64,000 bases of DNA from positions 1 through 64,000 of the forward strand of contig JAETNR010000002.1 in assembly GCA_021772055.1 (NCBI GenBank), read 5' to 3'. Shown piece by piece: positions 54,548 to 63,666 of this stretch; within the stretch, counting starts at the first letter, position 1; each line of letters starts with the position of its first letter. The translations under genes and the position numbers were made by a program. The notes below the pieces were generated by a model, which did not search any database, was not told where the DNA came from, and saw only the letters and a program-made list of their open reading frames with translations. The DNA comes from Blautia sp. (GTDB lineage: Bacteria > Bacillota > Clostridia > Lachnospirales > Lachnospiraceae).

Positions 54548-55885
54548 TTATTTTCTTTTTTTCAAAATTAAAGCAATAATCAGAATCATTAATAAAACGA
54601 CCATGCCAGCCATGACCGCCAGAAGATTTCTGGCAAGGCTGGAAATTCCCTTAGTTTCCCGGGATGTTCGGTTTTCCGAAACCTTCTCCCCGGAAATTTC
54701 CTCCTTGCCGGGCTCTTCCCCGGACGTCTCTGCCCGGTAAAGGGGTTCGCTGTTCGCATCTCCCACTTCCTCCAGAGGAGGCTCCGTCTCCTTTGGCGCT
54801 TCTGTCTCCTTGGGCTCTTCCGGCACAGGCGCGCTTCCCATATAGCGGCCCTGGTAACTGTATTTCCGGACAGTTTTTCCCTCTTCCTGCACATCCTCTG
54901 TCTCCAGGCTTTCCAGGGGTACACTCTTCGGCAAAGTTACCGAGCCCTGTCCTTCTATCTTCACGGTTTCAAACTGGTCGTATGCGTAATCAAACAATGC
55001 TGCCGTATCAAAGCAGGACTGGGGCAGGCCCACAGAGCGCAGAACCACCACAATGTAGGTTCTTCCCTCCTTTTCTGCAAAGGAAACCAGGGTTGACCCC
55101 GCATCATTGGTATTCCCGGTCTTTCCCCCCAGACAGCCTTCATAATAATACTCCTTCAATTCAGGAAAAACCATCGGATGATGGCTTGAAAATCCTCTCT
55201 TCTCCGGATTCTTGTTGGTAGGGGGCATGGTATGGCTTAATGTTTTCATAATCCCAAGAGCAGTCTCATTTCGAAGCACTGCCTGGAAAATAAGGGCCAT
55301 ATCGTGTGCAGTGGTGTACTGCCCTTCCCCCGGAAGGCCGTTGGCATTGATAAATCTGGTATTCTCACACCCCAGCTGTCCGGCACGCTCATTCATCATC
55401 TCAATGAACTGCGCTTCCGTTCCTCCGATAAATTCCGCAATCTGTGTGGAAACCTCGTTGGCAGAAGCAAGGATCATGGCATAGAGGCATTCCTCCAGGC
55501 TCACCACTTCTCCCGGAACCATGCCGATATTGGCAGAATCCGGCGACACATCCCGAAGACAGGTCTCCGTAAACGTAACCTCATCCTGAAGGTCTCCGTT
55601 CTCCACAGCCAAAAGAAGGGTCATCAGCTTCGTGATACTGGCAGGATAACGGAGAGCATCCGCACCCTTTTCATACAGGATCACACCGGAATCCCCATCC
55701 ATGACAATGCCTGTATCCGAAGTGATCTCAGGGCCTTTCGGCCAGTTTTCGATACTGTTTGTAGAAATCTCGTATACCTCCCTCAAATTTACTGTCCTCT
55801 CTCCGGCCAGTACAGGGGAAGCCAAGAGTACCGCTACAGCCATTCCTGTAGCAAGCACATTCCAAAAAGGCTTTCTTTTTTTCAC
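54548..55885 (-). CDS. D-alanyl-D-alanine carboxypeptidase (DacF-like)
   Basis: A 445-residue exported enzyme with a signal peptide (about 1-27), SITK (SxxK), SANE (SxN) and KTG (GGKTGNTND), all intact. A Glu/Pro-rich stretch (about 350-415) precedes a C-terminal membrane helix and a basic tail. It trims the terminal D-Ala of stem peptides. Unusually, it lies inside the glycopolymer operon between rffA and rfbA, suggesting co-regulation of peptidoglycan trimming with polymer attachment. It is a paralogue of the gene at 41604. Confidence 0.93.
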   Translation of the reverse strand: MKKRKPFWNVLATGMAVAVLLASPVLAGERTVNLREVYEISTNSIENWPKGPEITSDTGIVMDGDSGVILYEKGADALRYPASITKLMTLLLAVENGDLQDEVTFTETCLRDVSPDSANIGMVPGEVVSLEECLYAMILASANEVSTQIAEFIGGTEAQFIEMMNERAGQLGCENTRFINANGLPGEGQYTTAHDMALIFQAVLRNETALGIMKTLSHTMPPTNKNPEKRGFSSHHPMVFPELKEYYYEGCLGGKTGNTNDAGSTLVSFAEKEGRTYIVVVLRSVGLPQSCFDTAALFDYAYDQFETVKIEGQGSVTLPKSVPLESLETEDVQEEGKTVRKYSYQGRYMGSAPVPEEPKETEAPKETEPPLEEVGDANSEPLYRAETSGEEPGKEEISGEKVSENRTSRETKGISSLARNLLAVMAGMVVLLMILIIALILKKRK

Positions 55886-55906
55886 TGTGATACCTCATTT
55901 TATTTG

Positions 55907-57040
55907 TTAAAACTCCGGAAAGGAATCCATCGCATCCACAATTTTCTTCACATCTTCCATATCCAGATTATAATACATGGGCAGGCGAAGCAGGCGTTCA
56001 CTTTCTTTTGTGGTATAAACATCCTCCCCGCAAAATCTTCCGAACCGCATTCCTGCGGGAGAGCTGTGAAGAGGAACATAGTGGAATACGCTCTGAATCC
56101 CCTGTTCTCTCAGATATGCGATGAGACGGTCTCTTGTTTTCAGGTCGCGCACCTTCAGATAGTACATGTGGGCATTATGGCTTGCTCCCTCCGGAACAAA
56201 AGGCTGTTCAATTTTTCCTTCCTCTCTCAGGTGCCTGAGATTTTTATGATAATATTCATAGATTTCCATCCGTTTTTCCATAATACGCCGGCTGGCTTCC
56301 AGCTGCGCATACAAATATGCGGCGTTCAATTCACTGGGCAGATAGGAAGAGCCGTAATTCATCCAACGGTATTTATCCACCTGTCCACGAAAAAATTTAC
56401 TTCTGTCCGTTCCTTTTTCTCTCAGGATTTCTGCCCGTTCCAGATACTCCTCCTTCTGAAAAACAAGGGCGCCCCCTTCCCCCATGGTATAATTTTTCGT
56501 TTCATGGAAGCTGTAGCAGCCAAAATCTCCGATGGTTCCAAGAGCCTTTCCCTTATAGGATGCATCCACACCCTGGGCTGCATCCTCCACTACCTTCAGA
56601 TGATATTTCCGGGCAATGGCCATAATCGTATCCATCTCGCAGGCTGTTCCTGCATAATGCACGGGCACGATCACCCGTGTTTTCGGCGTAATGGCAGCCT
56701 CGATCAGTTTTTCATCCATATTCATGGTATCCGGCCGGATGTCCACAAATACGATCCTGGCCCCCCGAAGGACAAAAGCATCTGCCGTAGACACAAACGT
56801 ATAGGAGGGCATGATCACCTCTTCTCCGGGCTGGATATCCGAAAGATAGGCAGCCATCTCCAGTGCATGAGTACAGGAGGTAGTGAGAAGTACATGGTTT
56901 ACGTCAAAATGCTCCTGCATCCATAAAGAACACCTGCGGGTATATTCTCCGTCTCCGCACAGCTTGCCATTATCGATTGCTTTTTTAATATACTCCAGTT
57001 CCCTCCCCACAAAGGCAGGTTTATTAAAATCTATCATCAT
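55907..57040 (-). CDS. rffA: dTDP-4-amino-4,6-dideoxy-hexose aminotransferase (RffA/WecE-like)
   Basis: A 377-residue DegT/DnrJ/EryC1-type PLP enzyme. The PLP Lys is in SFHETKNYTMGEGGAL and the fold marks are TSCTHALEMAAYL and VIMPSYTFVSTADAF. WecE/RffA converts dTDP-4-keto-6-deoxyglucose, the RfbB product, to dTDP-4-amino-4,6-dideoxygalactose. So RfbB would feed two branches here: L-rhamnose and a 4-amino sugar. Stereochemistry of the product cannot be read from sequence. It is in the operon, 21 bases before the carboxypeptidase gene. Confidence 0.9.
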   Translation of the reverse strand: MMIDFNKPAFVGRELEYIKKAIDNGKLCGDGEYTRRCSLWMQEHFDVNHVLLTTSCTHALEMAAYLSDIQPGEEVIMPSYTFVSTADAFVLRGARIVFVDIRPDTMNMDEKLIEAAITPKTRVIVPVHYAGTACEMDTIMAIARKYHLKVVEDAAQGVDASYKGKALGTIGDFGCYSFHETKNYTMGEGGALVFQKEEYLERAEILREKGTDRSKFFRGQVDKYRWMNYGSSYLPSELNAAYLYAQLEASRRIMEKRMEIYEYYHKNLRHLREEGKIEQPFVPEGASHNAHMYYLKVRDLKTRDRLIAYLREQGIQSVFHYVPLHSSPAGMRFGRFCGEDVYTTKESERLLRLPMYYNLDMEDVKKIVDAMDSFPEF

Positions 57041-57118
57041 AAAATCCTCTTCTATTCCGGGAATTTTTTTCTTCTGTTATTGTCGCACAATCCCCCGGCA
57101 AATTCAACGCCTATTTTA

Positions 57119-57454
57119 TCAGAGCATGTAAAGAAACACTCCTGTAATGATCATTAAATTTCCTATAATCTGGCCTCTGGAAAATTTTTCCTTCAAAATT
57201 GCCCAGGAAAGCAGCATCACAAACACATAGCTGAAAGTATCGATCACTGCCCCGTATTTCATGTCCACTTTCGTGTAGGCATACATGTTCAGAAATAATA
57301 CGGAAAAAGAAATGCCGTATGCAGTGATCACTCTCCAGTTCAAATATTCCAGAATCTGATTTTTATATGTTTGATTGGCGCTCTGTTTCAGCAGCACCTG
57401 CGATATGGCTGAAAAAAAGGTGGCACCAAACATCAATAATAAATATGGAAGCAT
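57119..57454 (-). CDS. SMR/EamA-like small membrane transporter, subunit 1
   Basis: A protein of about 111 residues with four predicted helices and SMR-like features (opening LLLMFGATFFSAISQVLLKQSA). I place the start at ATG 57454, with TAAGGA seven bases upstream and only four bases after the preceding stop; an earlier GTG at 57481 is weaker. Paired SMR proteins such as ArnE/ArnF flip undecaprenyl-phosphate-linked amino sugars in Gram-negative bacteria. Next to an ArnC-like glycosyltransferase, a flippase role is likely here, but drug transport is not excluded. Confidence 0.7.
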   Translation of the reverse strand: MLPYLLLMFGATFFSAISQVLLKQSANQTYKNQILEYLNWRVITAYGISFSVLFLNMYAYTKVDMKYGAVIDTFSYVFVMLLSWAILKEKFSRGQIIGNLMIITGVFLYML

Positions 57455-57458
57455 TCTT

Positions 57459-57824
57459 CTATTCCTTACTTTCTTTTCCACTGACGGAAACTATCACAAC
57501 ACCTGCAAACACTACCAAAAGCCCCGCCACATTTTTTGCGGTCAGGCTTTCGCCAAAAATCACAACCGCCCACAGCTGACTCCAGAACAAATAAACGCTA
57601 CGGTTGGCATAGCCGATATGCAGGTCAAATTTCCTGATGATCTTCTGCCAGCAAATTGCATAAAGGAAACAGTCCGCCAACATCAGGAATGCAAAAAAAT
57701 ACAGTTTCGGATTTCTGATCCCCCCCTCTGTAAGCTGCATGGATGCCATTTTGGAAAACACACTGGTAAACGAAAACAGCAGCACACAGAAATGAAGGAA
57801 GATATAATTCTTTACTCTCTCCAT
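57459..57824 (-). CDS. SMR/EamA-like small membrane transporter, subunit 2
   Basis: A 121-residue protein with four predicted helices and closing helix NVAGLLVVFAGVVIVSVSG. It overlaps the end of the ATP-grasp gene by 13 bases and is followed after four bases by the second small transporter, so both are made together, consistent with an antiparallel heterodimer. Its sequence differs from its partner, as with ArnE and ArnF. A role in flipping a lipid-linked amino sugar is inferred from context. Confidence 0.7.
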   Translation of the reverse strand: MERVKNYIFLHFCVLLFSFTSVFSKMASMQLTEGGIRNPKLYFFAFLMLADCFLYAICWQKIIRKFDLHIGYANRSVYLFWSQLWAVVIFGESLTAKNVAGLLVVFAGVVIVSVSGKESKE

Positions 57825-59059
57825 AATTCCTCTAAAGATTTATTGTTAATATAAATACACCGATTTACCTGCTTCAGGATCTCGTCAAATTCCAGCTCTG
57901 ACGCTGCCCTGGAAATCACATGGCCGATTCTCGTGGTCCCGTTCTGCATTTTTTCCACCGGATGTCCCAAAGGATAATCCAGAACCACCTCAATCCCTCT
58001 CTTTCGAATTTCCTCAAGCCTTTTTTCATCGAGAAAAGTGATTTTTCCATCCAAAGGGCTCATGAGCAGTTTGGCCATACAGGGAATCTTCTCCCTTTTC
58101 TCCGGAAAATCCCAGGGAATGCCCAGAGCGCTTTTGATGATCGTTTCGTAAAAATCAAATCCATAATGAAGGGAAATCAGTTCCGGGATACAGGTTGCAC
58201 CAACCCTTCCTCCGATTTCAATCACGGAAACTTTCGTTCCATGAAGCATAACATCTGCATTAAATGCACATTGATCCATTCCAGCCGCATTTACTGCAAG
58301 CTGCATCTGTCCGGCAATTTCCGCAAGCTGCTCCTCTGAGGCCTGGAGTGGAAATCCGTGTCCTGCCGGAATGGTTACGTTTTCCCCATGATATAGAAAC
58401 TTCTCATGAGGTGCCAGAAATACTACTTTCCCGTTTTGGACCATTCCATCCACGCCGATCTCTTTTCCGGTGAGCAGTTCTTCTACCAGAACATAATCCT
58501 TCCGGGAACCTGCTTTTGCGTATGCAAAGGCAGACCTCACTCCCTGTGCATCCTTTACAATGGTGATTCCCCTGCTGCCGGAGCTGTCCACACGCTTCAC
58601 CACAGCCGGAAACCCGATCTCCCCGGCTGCTTCCAGTGCTTCCTTGGGCGTAAATACCTTTCGATATCCGGCTGCAGACACATGTCCTTTCAGAAAAGCA
58701 TCTTTCATGCGGCCTTTTTCCGTAACACAGGCAGCGGATGAGCTTGACAGACCGGAAAGTCCCATTTGTTCACATACATATCCCAGGGAAAACACGGCCA
58801 CATCGGTTCCTGCAGTACAGATTCCGCTGATATTCTCTTTCTCTGCTGCTTCCAGAACCGCCTCTTTATTTCTGGTATCAATATGGTAAACCCGGTCAGC
58901 CCACAGAAAGCCCGGATAATTGCCCGGAATACTCACCACAATGGTATAAAGCCCCATCCTTCTGGCAGCTTTGATCAGCGGCACCTGGTAAACTCCTGCA
59001 CCGAGGATCATGATTTTCTTTTGATTCCCCTGTCTGTCAAACCTTATTTCTTCCTGCAT
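57812..59059 (-). CDS. ATP-grasp ligase of the carbamoyl-phosphate-synthase-like type
   Basis: A 415-residue ATP-grasp protein. A Rossmann-like pre-domain (KKIMILGAGVYQVPLIKAA) is followed by the central ATP-binding region (PAVVKRVDSSGSRGITIV) and the metal-binding strand VIEIGGRVGATCIPEL (Glu, then Arg). Relatives include L-amino-acid ligases and biotin-carboxylase-like ligases that make amide bonds through acyl phosphates. In this operon it is a candidate for acylating the 4-amino sugar with an amino acid or other acid. The start at 59059 overlaps the glycosyltransferase end by 23 bases; a later ATG at 59011 is possible. Confidence 0.8.
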   Translation of the reverse strand: MQEEIRFDRQGNQKKIMILGAGVYQVPLIKAARRMGLYTIVVSIPGNYPGFLWADRVYHIDTRNKEAVLEAAEKENISGICTAGTDVAVFSLGYVCEQMGLSGLSSSSAACVTEKGRMKDAFLKGHVSAAGYRKVFTPKEALEAAGEIGFPAVVKRVDSSGSRGITIVKDAQGVRSAFAYAKAGSRKDYVLVEELLTGKEIGVDGMVQNGKVVFLAPHEKFLYHGENVTIPAGHGFPLQASEEQLAEIAGQMQLAVNAAGMDQCAFNADVMLHGTKVSVIEIGGRVGATCIPELISLHYGFDFYETIIKSALGIPWDFPEKREKIPCMAKLLMSPLDGKITFLDEKRLEEIRKRGIEVVLDYPLGHPVEKMQNGTTRIGHVISRAASELEFDEILKQVNRCIYINNKSLEELWRE

Positions 59060-60020
59060 CTCCCTCTTCTTTCTGCAGTGGAACCTGTTTCCTGTCTGCT
59101 TTTATATTTACCGTCTCTCTTACAATATACTGAGGCGTATCATTTAAAATGAGGATGATTTTGCCCAGATATTCCCCAATAATTCCCAGAACCATCAATA
59201 CCAATGAAAAAAACAGCACAGTCACACATAGAGAGGAGGACCATCCTACCGGAACATTGGGATGAAGCAGCTTATTGATCACTACAAGCAATGCGATCAC
59301 CACTCCTGCCACACCGGCAAATACCCCAAGAAAAAAAGAAATCCGAAGGGGAATCACAGAAAAATTCCAGTAGGCAAGCCATAAATTCAGAAGTTTCCGG
59401 AAAGTATAATTGGAGCTTCCCTGCTCTCTCCTGAAATGTTCCACTTCCACATTTCCGATATTATGTGTCACACGATAAAAAACGCCGTCAATATAAGGGT
59501 TGTAACTTTTGTACTTTACAACCTCCTCTTTTACAGCGTTTGTGATAATCCAGAAATTACTGGAACATATTTCTTTTGGCCTGTTCAGCATGATCCTGGA
59601 TGTTACCTCATTGAGTCTGCTGGAAAAATTCTTAAGCCTGGAATTTTTTCTGTCCGGATAAACACCGTAAACCAGGTCATAACCCTCCTCCATCTTATGG
59701 ATCAGCTTAAAAATCTGGGAAGGGTGTGTCTGCATATCATCGTCCATTCCCAATACATAATCCCCCTCAGCATAGGCAAGCGCTGCCATCAGAGCATTAT
59801 GCTGTCCGAAATTCCGCATGAGGTTCACGCCCCGGACACAGGAATACCGGGAGGCAAGCTTTTGGATTTCCTCATAGGTTCCATCTTTGGAACCGTCATT
59901 TACAAGCACAAAGTTACAGTCGTATCCATCATTCTTATCAAACTCCGCCATTACCATTTCCACCACTTTTCCTATAGTAGCCTGGGAATAATAGCATGGT
60001 ATCACAATCGAAACTAACAT
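59037..60020 (-). CDS. ArnC/GtrB-like polyprenyl-phosphate glycosyltransferase
   Basis: A 327-residue enzyme with a GT-A domain (VSIVIPCYYSQATI; MRNFGQHNALMAALAYA; metal motif GMDDDMQTHPSQ) and two C-terminal membrane helices (about 230-250 and 262-287). This is the layout of enzymes that load a sugar onto undecaprenyl phosphate, as ArnC, GtrB and CsbB do. In this operon the donor may be the dTDP-4-amino sugar from RffA. It is 14 bases after the PLP-enzyme gene. A GtcA-type flippase is absent, and the SMR pair may take that part. Confidence 0.87.
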   Translation of the reverse strand: MLVSIVIPCYYSQATIGKVVEMVMAEFDKNDGYDCNFVLVNDGSKDGTYEEIQKLASRYSCVRGVNLMRNFGQHNALMAALAYAEGDYVLGMDDDMQTHPSQIFKLIHKMEEGYDLVYGVYPDRKNSRLKNFSSRLNEVTSRIMLNRPKEICSSNFWIITNAVKEEVVKYKSYNPYIDGVFYRVTHNIGNVEVEHFRREQGSSNYTFRKLLNLWLAYWNFSVIPLRISFFLGVFAGVAGVVIALLVVINKLLHPNVPVGWSSSLCVTVLFFSLVLMVLGIIGEYLGKIILILNDTPQYIVRETVNIKADRKQVPLQKEEGDAGRNKV

Positions 60021-60034
60021 GTTCTCCTCCGGTT

Positions 60035-61012
60035 CTATGCCTTTTCCGTTCCTTCCTGTTCTTTCTGTTCTGCCATAAAATCATAAAATAAGGGAGTTCC
60101 GCCTGTATGGAGAAACAGGATCCTGCTGTTCTCTATTTTTTTCTCCCGGATATACTCCTTCATTCCCCAGAATGCTTTTGCAGTGTAAACAGGATCCATG
60201 GGGATTCCGTTCTTAAGATATACTTCTTTCAGACAGTCTGTGATGCGTTTGTCGTACTTCCCGTACCCTTCCTGCCTGTACTGGTCTAAAAGGCAGATTT
60301 CCTGCGCAAAATTCTCCGACAATGGCTGCTGCTGTTTTTCAAAATATGCCCGTACACTGTCTGCAATGACCCGGTATGCCCGTTCCGTCTCACGGGAAGA
60401 AATCATCACTCCCATAACTTTTTTGTGATCTCCTGCCAGCAAATGTCCGCAGATCAGTCCGGCCTGGGTCGCCCCGGTTCCTGACGGGCAGAATACATAA
60501 TCAAATTCCCATCCCGCCTGCCTTTCAAAGGCAGTAATCTCTTTGTACGCATCTGCATAGGCACCAGCCAGTGTCCCTTCATTTCCGGTTCCAAGCCTGC
60601 TTCCGTAAATATAATAGGGCCTTTTGCCCCTTTTTCGGATCTGTTCCATTACTGAATCCACAGTTTGGGCGATCTCATTTTTTGTACAGTGGACAATGGG
60701 GGTTCCTGTCCATTGGATCAGCTTTTCATTATTGGTTTCCTCTGAATTCTCTCCCTCTTCGTGAGAGCAAATCATCGTACATTCCATGCTTCTATGATAA
60801 CACATAGCAGAAAGAACACGGCAGAGATTGGAATGGACGCTTCCATAAATAATCATGCTGTCGCAGTCTTTCTCCTGCATATCCTGAAAAAGTGCTTCTG
60901 CAATCCGGACTTTATTTCCTCCCATGGAAAAAGGAAGCAGATCCTCCCTTTTGATATAAAGAGAATTGCCGTCCTTTTCCTCCCAGCATAACTGCTGTAT
61001 CAATGTATTCAT
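60035..61012 (-). CDS. PLP enzyme of the ACC deaminase/D-cysteine desulfhydrase family
   Basis: A protein of about 325 residues of fold-type II. The PLP Lys is in MGGNKVRIAEALF, with IIYGSVHSNLCRVLSAMCY and CPSGTGATQAGLICG forming the phosphate and substrate loops. Characterised relatives deaminate ACC or cleave D-cysteine and other D-amino acids, giving 2-keto acids. It could supply or reshape an acid or amino acid for the ATP-grasp step, but that is a guess. I start it at ATG 61012 with GGAAGAGG upstream; the longer frame to 61093 overlaps rfbB. Confidence 0.82.
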   Translation of the reverse strand: MNTLIQQLCWEEKDGNSLYIKREDLLPFSMGGNKVRIAEALFQDMQEKDCDSMIIYGSVHSNLCRVLSAMCYHRSMECTMICSHEEGENSEETNNEKLIQWTGTPIVHCTKNEIAQTVDSVMEQIRKRGKRPYYIYGSRLGTGNEGTLAGAYADAYKEITAFERQAGWEFDYVFCPSGTGATQAGLICGHLLAGDHKKVMGVMISSRETERAYRVIADSVRAYFEKQQQPLSENFAQEICLLDQYRQEGYGKYDKRITDCLKEVYLKNGIPMDPVYTAKAFWGMKEYIREKKIENSRILFLHTGGTPLFYDFMAEQKEQEGTEKA

Positions 61013-61049
61013 GTTTCCTCTTCCTGCCGGATACGGCCAAAATGCCATG

Positions 61050-62132
61050 TTATCTGTTTTGGTACATATCTTCGTAGTATTTCTGATAGTCACCGCTGGT
61101 TACATTCTTCATCCAGTCCTCATGTTCAAAGAACCACTGGATCGTCAGACGGATGCCATCCTCAAAACAGGTTTCCGGATACCAGCCCACTTCTGCTTTG
61201 ATTTTATCCGGTGCAATGGCATAACGGCGGTCATGACCTTTACGGTCCTCCACATAAGTGATGAGATTTTCGCTTACCAGTTTCTTCCTGGGATCCTCAT
61301 CCGGCAGCATCTCCTGCAGAGTGTCCAGAATGATATGGATGATCTGAATATTCTGCTTCTCATTATGCCCGCCGATATTATAGGTTTCAAACAAACGACC
61401 CTGCTCCTGAACCATATCGATTCCTTTTGCATGATCCATTACATACAGCCAGTCACGGACATTTTTTCCATCACCGTATACGGGAAGCGTTTTCCCCTGG
61501 AGAGCGTTGTTGATGATCAGTGGGATCAGCTTCTCAGGGAACTGGTATGGTCCATAGTTGTTGCTGCAGTTGGTAATGTTTGCAGGGAATTTATAAGTAT
61601 CCATATATGCTTTTACAAGCATATCAGAAGATGCCTTGCTTGCGGAGTAGGGGCTGTGGGGTGCATAGGGCGTTGTCTCGTAAAAATATTCCCCTTCCTC
61701 CTCCAGGGAACCATATACCTCATCTGTGGAAACATGAAGGAATTTCTTTCCTTCTTTGAAGGTTCCGTCCGGAAGCTCCCATGCGGCTTTTGCAGCATTC
61801 AGCATGACAAGTGTTCCAAGAACATTGGTTTTTACAAATACATCTGGATTTTTTATACTGCGGTCAACGTGGCTTTCTGCTGCAAAATGTACAACGCGGT
61901 CAATGTCATTTTCTTCAAAAATCTTCATGATGGCTTCACTGTCGCAGATATCCGCTTTCACGAAGGTATAGTTTTCTCTGTTCTCAATATCCTTCAAGTT
62001 TTCCAGGTTTCCGGCATAGGTCAGCTTGTCCACATTGATGATGCGGATCTCATCCCCGTATTTCTGAAACATGTAGTGAATATAATTGGAACCAATAAAG
62101 CCTGCTCCTCCTGTTACTAAATAAGTTCTCAT
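61050..62132 (-). CDS. rfbB: dTDP-glucose 4,6-dehydratase RfbB
   Basis: A protein of about 360 residues of the extended SDR family. It has TGGAGFIGSNYIHYM, STDEVYGSLEEEGEYF, YSASKASSD (YxxxK) and NNYGPYQFPEKLIP, as in RfbB/RmlB. It makes dTDP-4-keto-6-deoxyglucose, the branch point for rhamnose and for the RffA amino sugar. The ATG at 62132 is 32 bases after the amidase stop; the AAAGGAG site is about 12 bases away, rather far. A longer frame reaching 62195 overlaps the amidase gene and is less likely. Confidence 0.96.
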   Translation of the reverse strand: MRTYLVTGGAGFIGSNYIHYMFQKYGDEIRIINVDKLTYAGNLENLKDIENRENYTFVKADICDSEAIMKIFEENDIDRVVHFAAESHVDRSIKNPDVFVKTNVLGTLVMLNAAKAAWELPDGTFKEGKKFLHVSTDEVYGSLEEEGEYFYETTPYAPHSPYSASKASSDMLVKAYMDTYKFPANITNCSNNYGPYQFPEKLIPLIINNALQGKTLPVYGDGKNVRDWLYVMDHAKGIDMVQEQGRLFETYNIGGHNEKQNIQIIHIILDTLQEMLPDEDPRKKLVSENLITYVEDRKGHDRRYAIAPDKIKAEVGWYPETCFEDGIRLTIQWFFEHEDWMKNVTSGDYQKYYEDMYQNR

Positions 62133-62163
62133 AATGTCTGTGTACTCCTTTATTCTTTTTCCA

Positions 62164-63642
62164 TTATTTGCGGTTGGTGCATACACCTTTTGCATTGAAT
62201 TTGTATACCTTGCCGTTTTCTTTCAGCGTGGTGCTTTTCAGCATCCGTTTTGTCTTTTTATCGAAATAATAATACTTTCCGGAATATTTCACCCATCCTG
62301 ACCTGGCCTTTCCGTTGGAGGCAAAGCAGTAAGTTCCTGATTTCAGTTCCTTGAAACCTTTATTATAGCGGATTCCGTCAGGATCAATGTAATAGACTGC
62401 ACTGTCCGTTCCTTTTATTATTTTGTTCTTTACTAAGTATGCTTCTTTTTGATCAAAATAATAATAATTTCTGCCGATTTTTACAAATCCGGTCAGTGCA
62501 TATCCATTAGAGCCAATGTAGTAGCGCTTTTTCTGAAATGTAGACCAGCCTTCCAGTCTCTTACCGTCATCCCCAAAAAGATACATTTTTCCTGTACCGG
62601 AAACAAGCTTTGCATTTTTGTACAGGTAACCCAGCTTACTGTTAAAGTAATACCAGTTGCCCTCGTCTCTCATCCAGCCGAGCCAGGCTGCGCCATCCTC
62701 CTGAAAATAATAGGTTTTCCCCTGGAAGTCCTGCCAGCCATACTGGCGTTTTCCTTCCTCGTTCACATAGTAAGTTTCGTCCTTAATGGTCAAAAGCTGG
62801 TTGACTGCTTTTTTGTCATTCTTATAATAGTAAAAGTCTTCGCCCTCTTTCAGCCAGCCGTTTTTTTTCGCCGGATCTACCGGCTCTTCTTTTGCAGGAA
62901 GCTGCCTGATATAGCGGACGATGGCATTTGCATCTGCTTTTGCGATCTTTTTCAGCTTTGCTTCGGAACTTAAGAATTTCGTGGCATCAGAGTAATTGCT
63001 GACAAATGCATGTTCAATAATCACTCCGGGAAGATTGCTTTCTACGCTTAATGCTACAATACTGTAGTAATCACGCTGTTTTCCGTTGGGATATTTGCTT
63101 CCATCCGTACTCATGCGGTATTCCATACCTCCGGTGGAACTATAGCGTTTAGAAATTCCCAGTTTTCCAAGTTCCGACATGACATAGCTTCCAAACAATT
63201 TCTCTTTTGCAGCCAGATTCGCACGATAGGTTCCTTTGGAAATCAGCACGGAGGCGCCTTTTGCCCTGCCGGTTTCTTCATCATTGATGTGCTGGCTTAC
63301 CAGAAGGTCTGCCTTAGCCTTTTGGGCTGTTTTTACCCTGTCCTTAAGGCTTGGACATTGAGTCCTGGTTCTGGTTAAAACCACTTTAATATTGGTGTAT
63401 TTTGCCAGTTCCTGCTTGGTATAATTGGAGATCTTCCAGTTGATCTCGGATTCCACATACTTTTTGCCATTATGCACTTCTACTGCACCGGAATCAATTC
63501 CTCCGTGGCCCGGGTCTAAAGCTACCACAAACTGTCCTGTATTCACTGTAGCTGCGGATATGACCTCCGGTACTCCTCCCAAAATGGTGACTGCACTGAT
63601 TGCTGCGCTAAGAAGTACGGCACGTATTCTTTTCTTTTTCAT
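62164..63642 (-). CDS. Secreted N-acetylmuramoyl-L-alanine amidase with wall-binding repeats
   Basis: A 492-residue exported amidase. A signal peptide (about 1-30) precedes an Amidase_3 zinc domain (about 38-245) with VVALDPGHGGIDSGAVE (His ligand), VSQHINDE and the Glu in VIIEHAFVSN. Residues about 260-492 are wall-binding repeats (YYFDQKEAYLVKNK, YYFDKKTKRMLK and others). It cuts between MurNAc and the stem peptide. It is the first gene clearly belonging to the wall operon. Confidence 0.93.
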   Translation of the reverse strand: MKKKRIRAVLLSAAISAVTILGGVPEVISAATVNTGQFVVALDPGHGGIDSGAVEVHNGKKYVESEINWKISNYTKQELAKYTNIKVVLTRTRTQCPSLKDRVKTAQKAKADLLVSQHINDEETGRAKGASVLISKGTYRANLAAKEKLFGSYVMSELGKLGISKRYSSTGGMEYRMSTDGSKYPNGKQRDYYSIVALSVESNLPGVIIEHAFVSNYSDATKFLSSEAKLKKIAKADANAIVRYIRQLPAKEEPVDPAKKNGWLKEGEDFYYYKNDKKAVNQLLTIKDETYYVNEEGKRQYGWQDFQGKTYYFQEDGAAWLGWMRDEGNWYYFNSKLGYLYKNAKLVSGTGKMYLFGDDGKRLEGWSTFQKKRYYIGSNGYALTGFVKIGRNYYYFDQKEAYLVKNKIIKGTDSAVYYIDPDGIRYNKGFKELKSGTYCFASNGKARSGWVKYSGKYYYFDKKTKRMLKSTTLKENGKVYKFNAKGVCTNRK

Positions 63643-63666
63643 ATCTTTTTTTCTCCCTGAATGCCC

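Noticed and set aside
55304-56926. Long plus-strand open frame opposite the carboxypeptidase and rffA genes
   Set aside because: It lies opposite two confidently assigned enzymes, has no start signal and shows no domain.
60966-62120. Plus-strand open frame opposite rfbB
   Set aside because: It is the antisense of a conserved dehydratase, Cys/Phe/Ile-rich without a family match.
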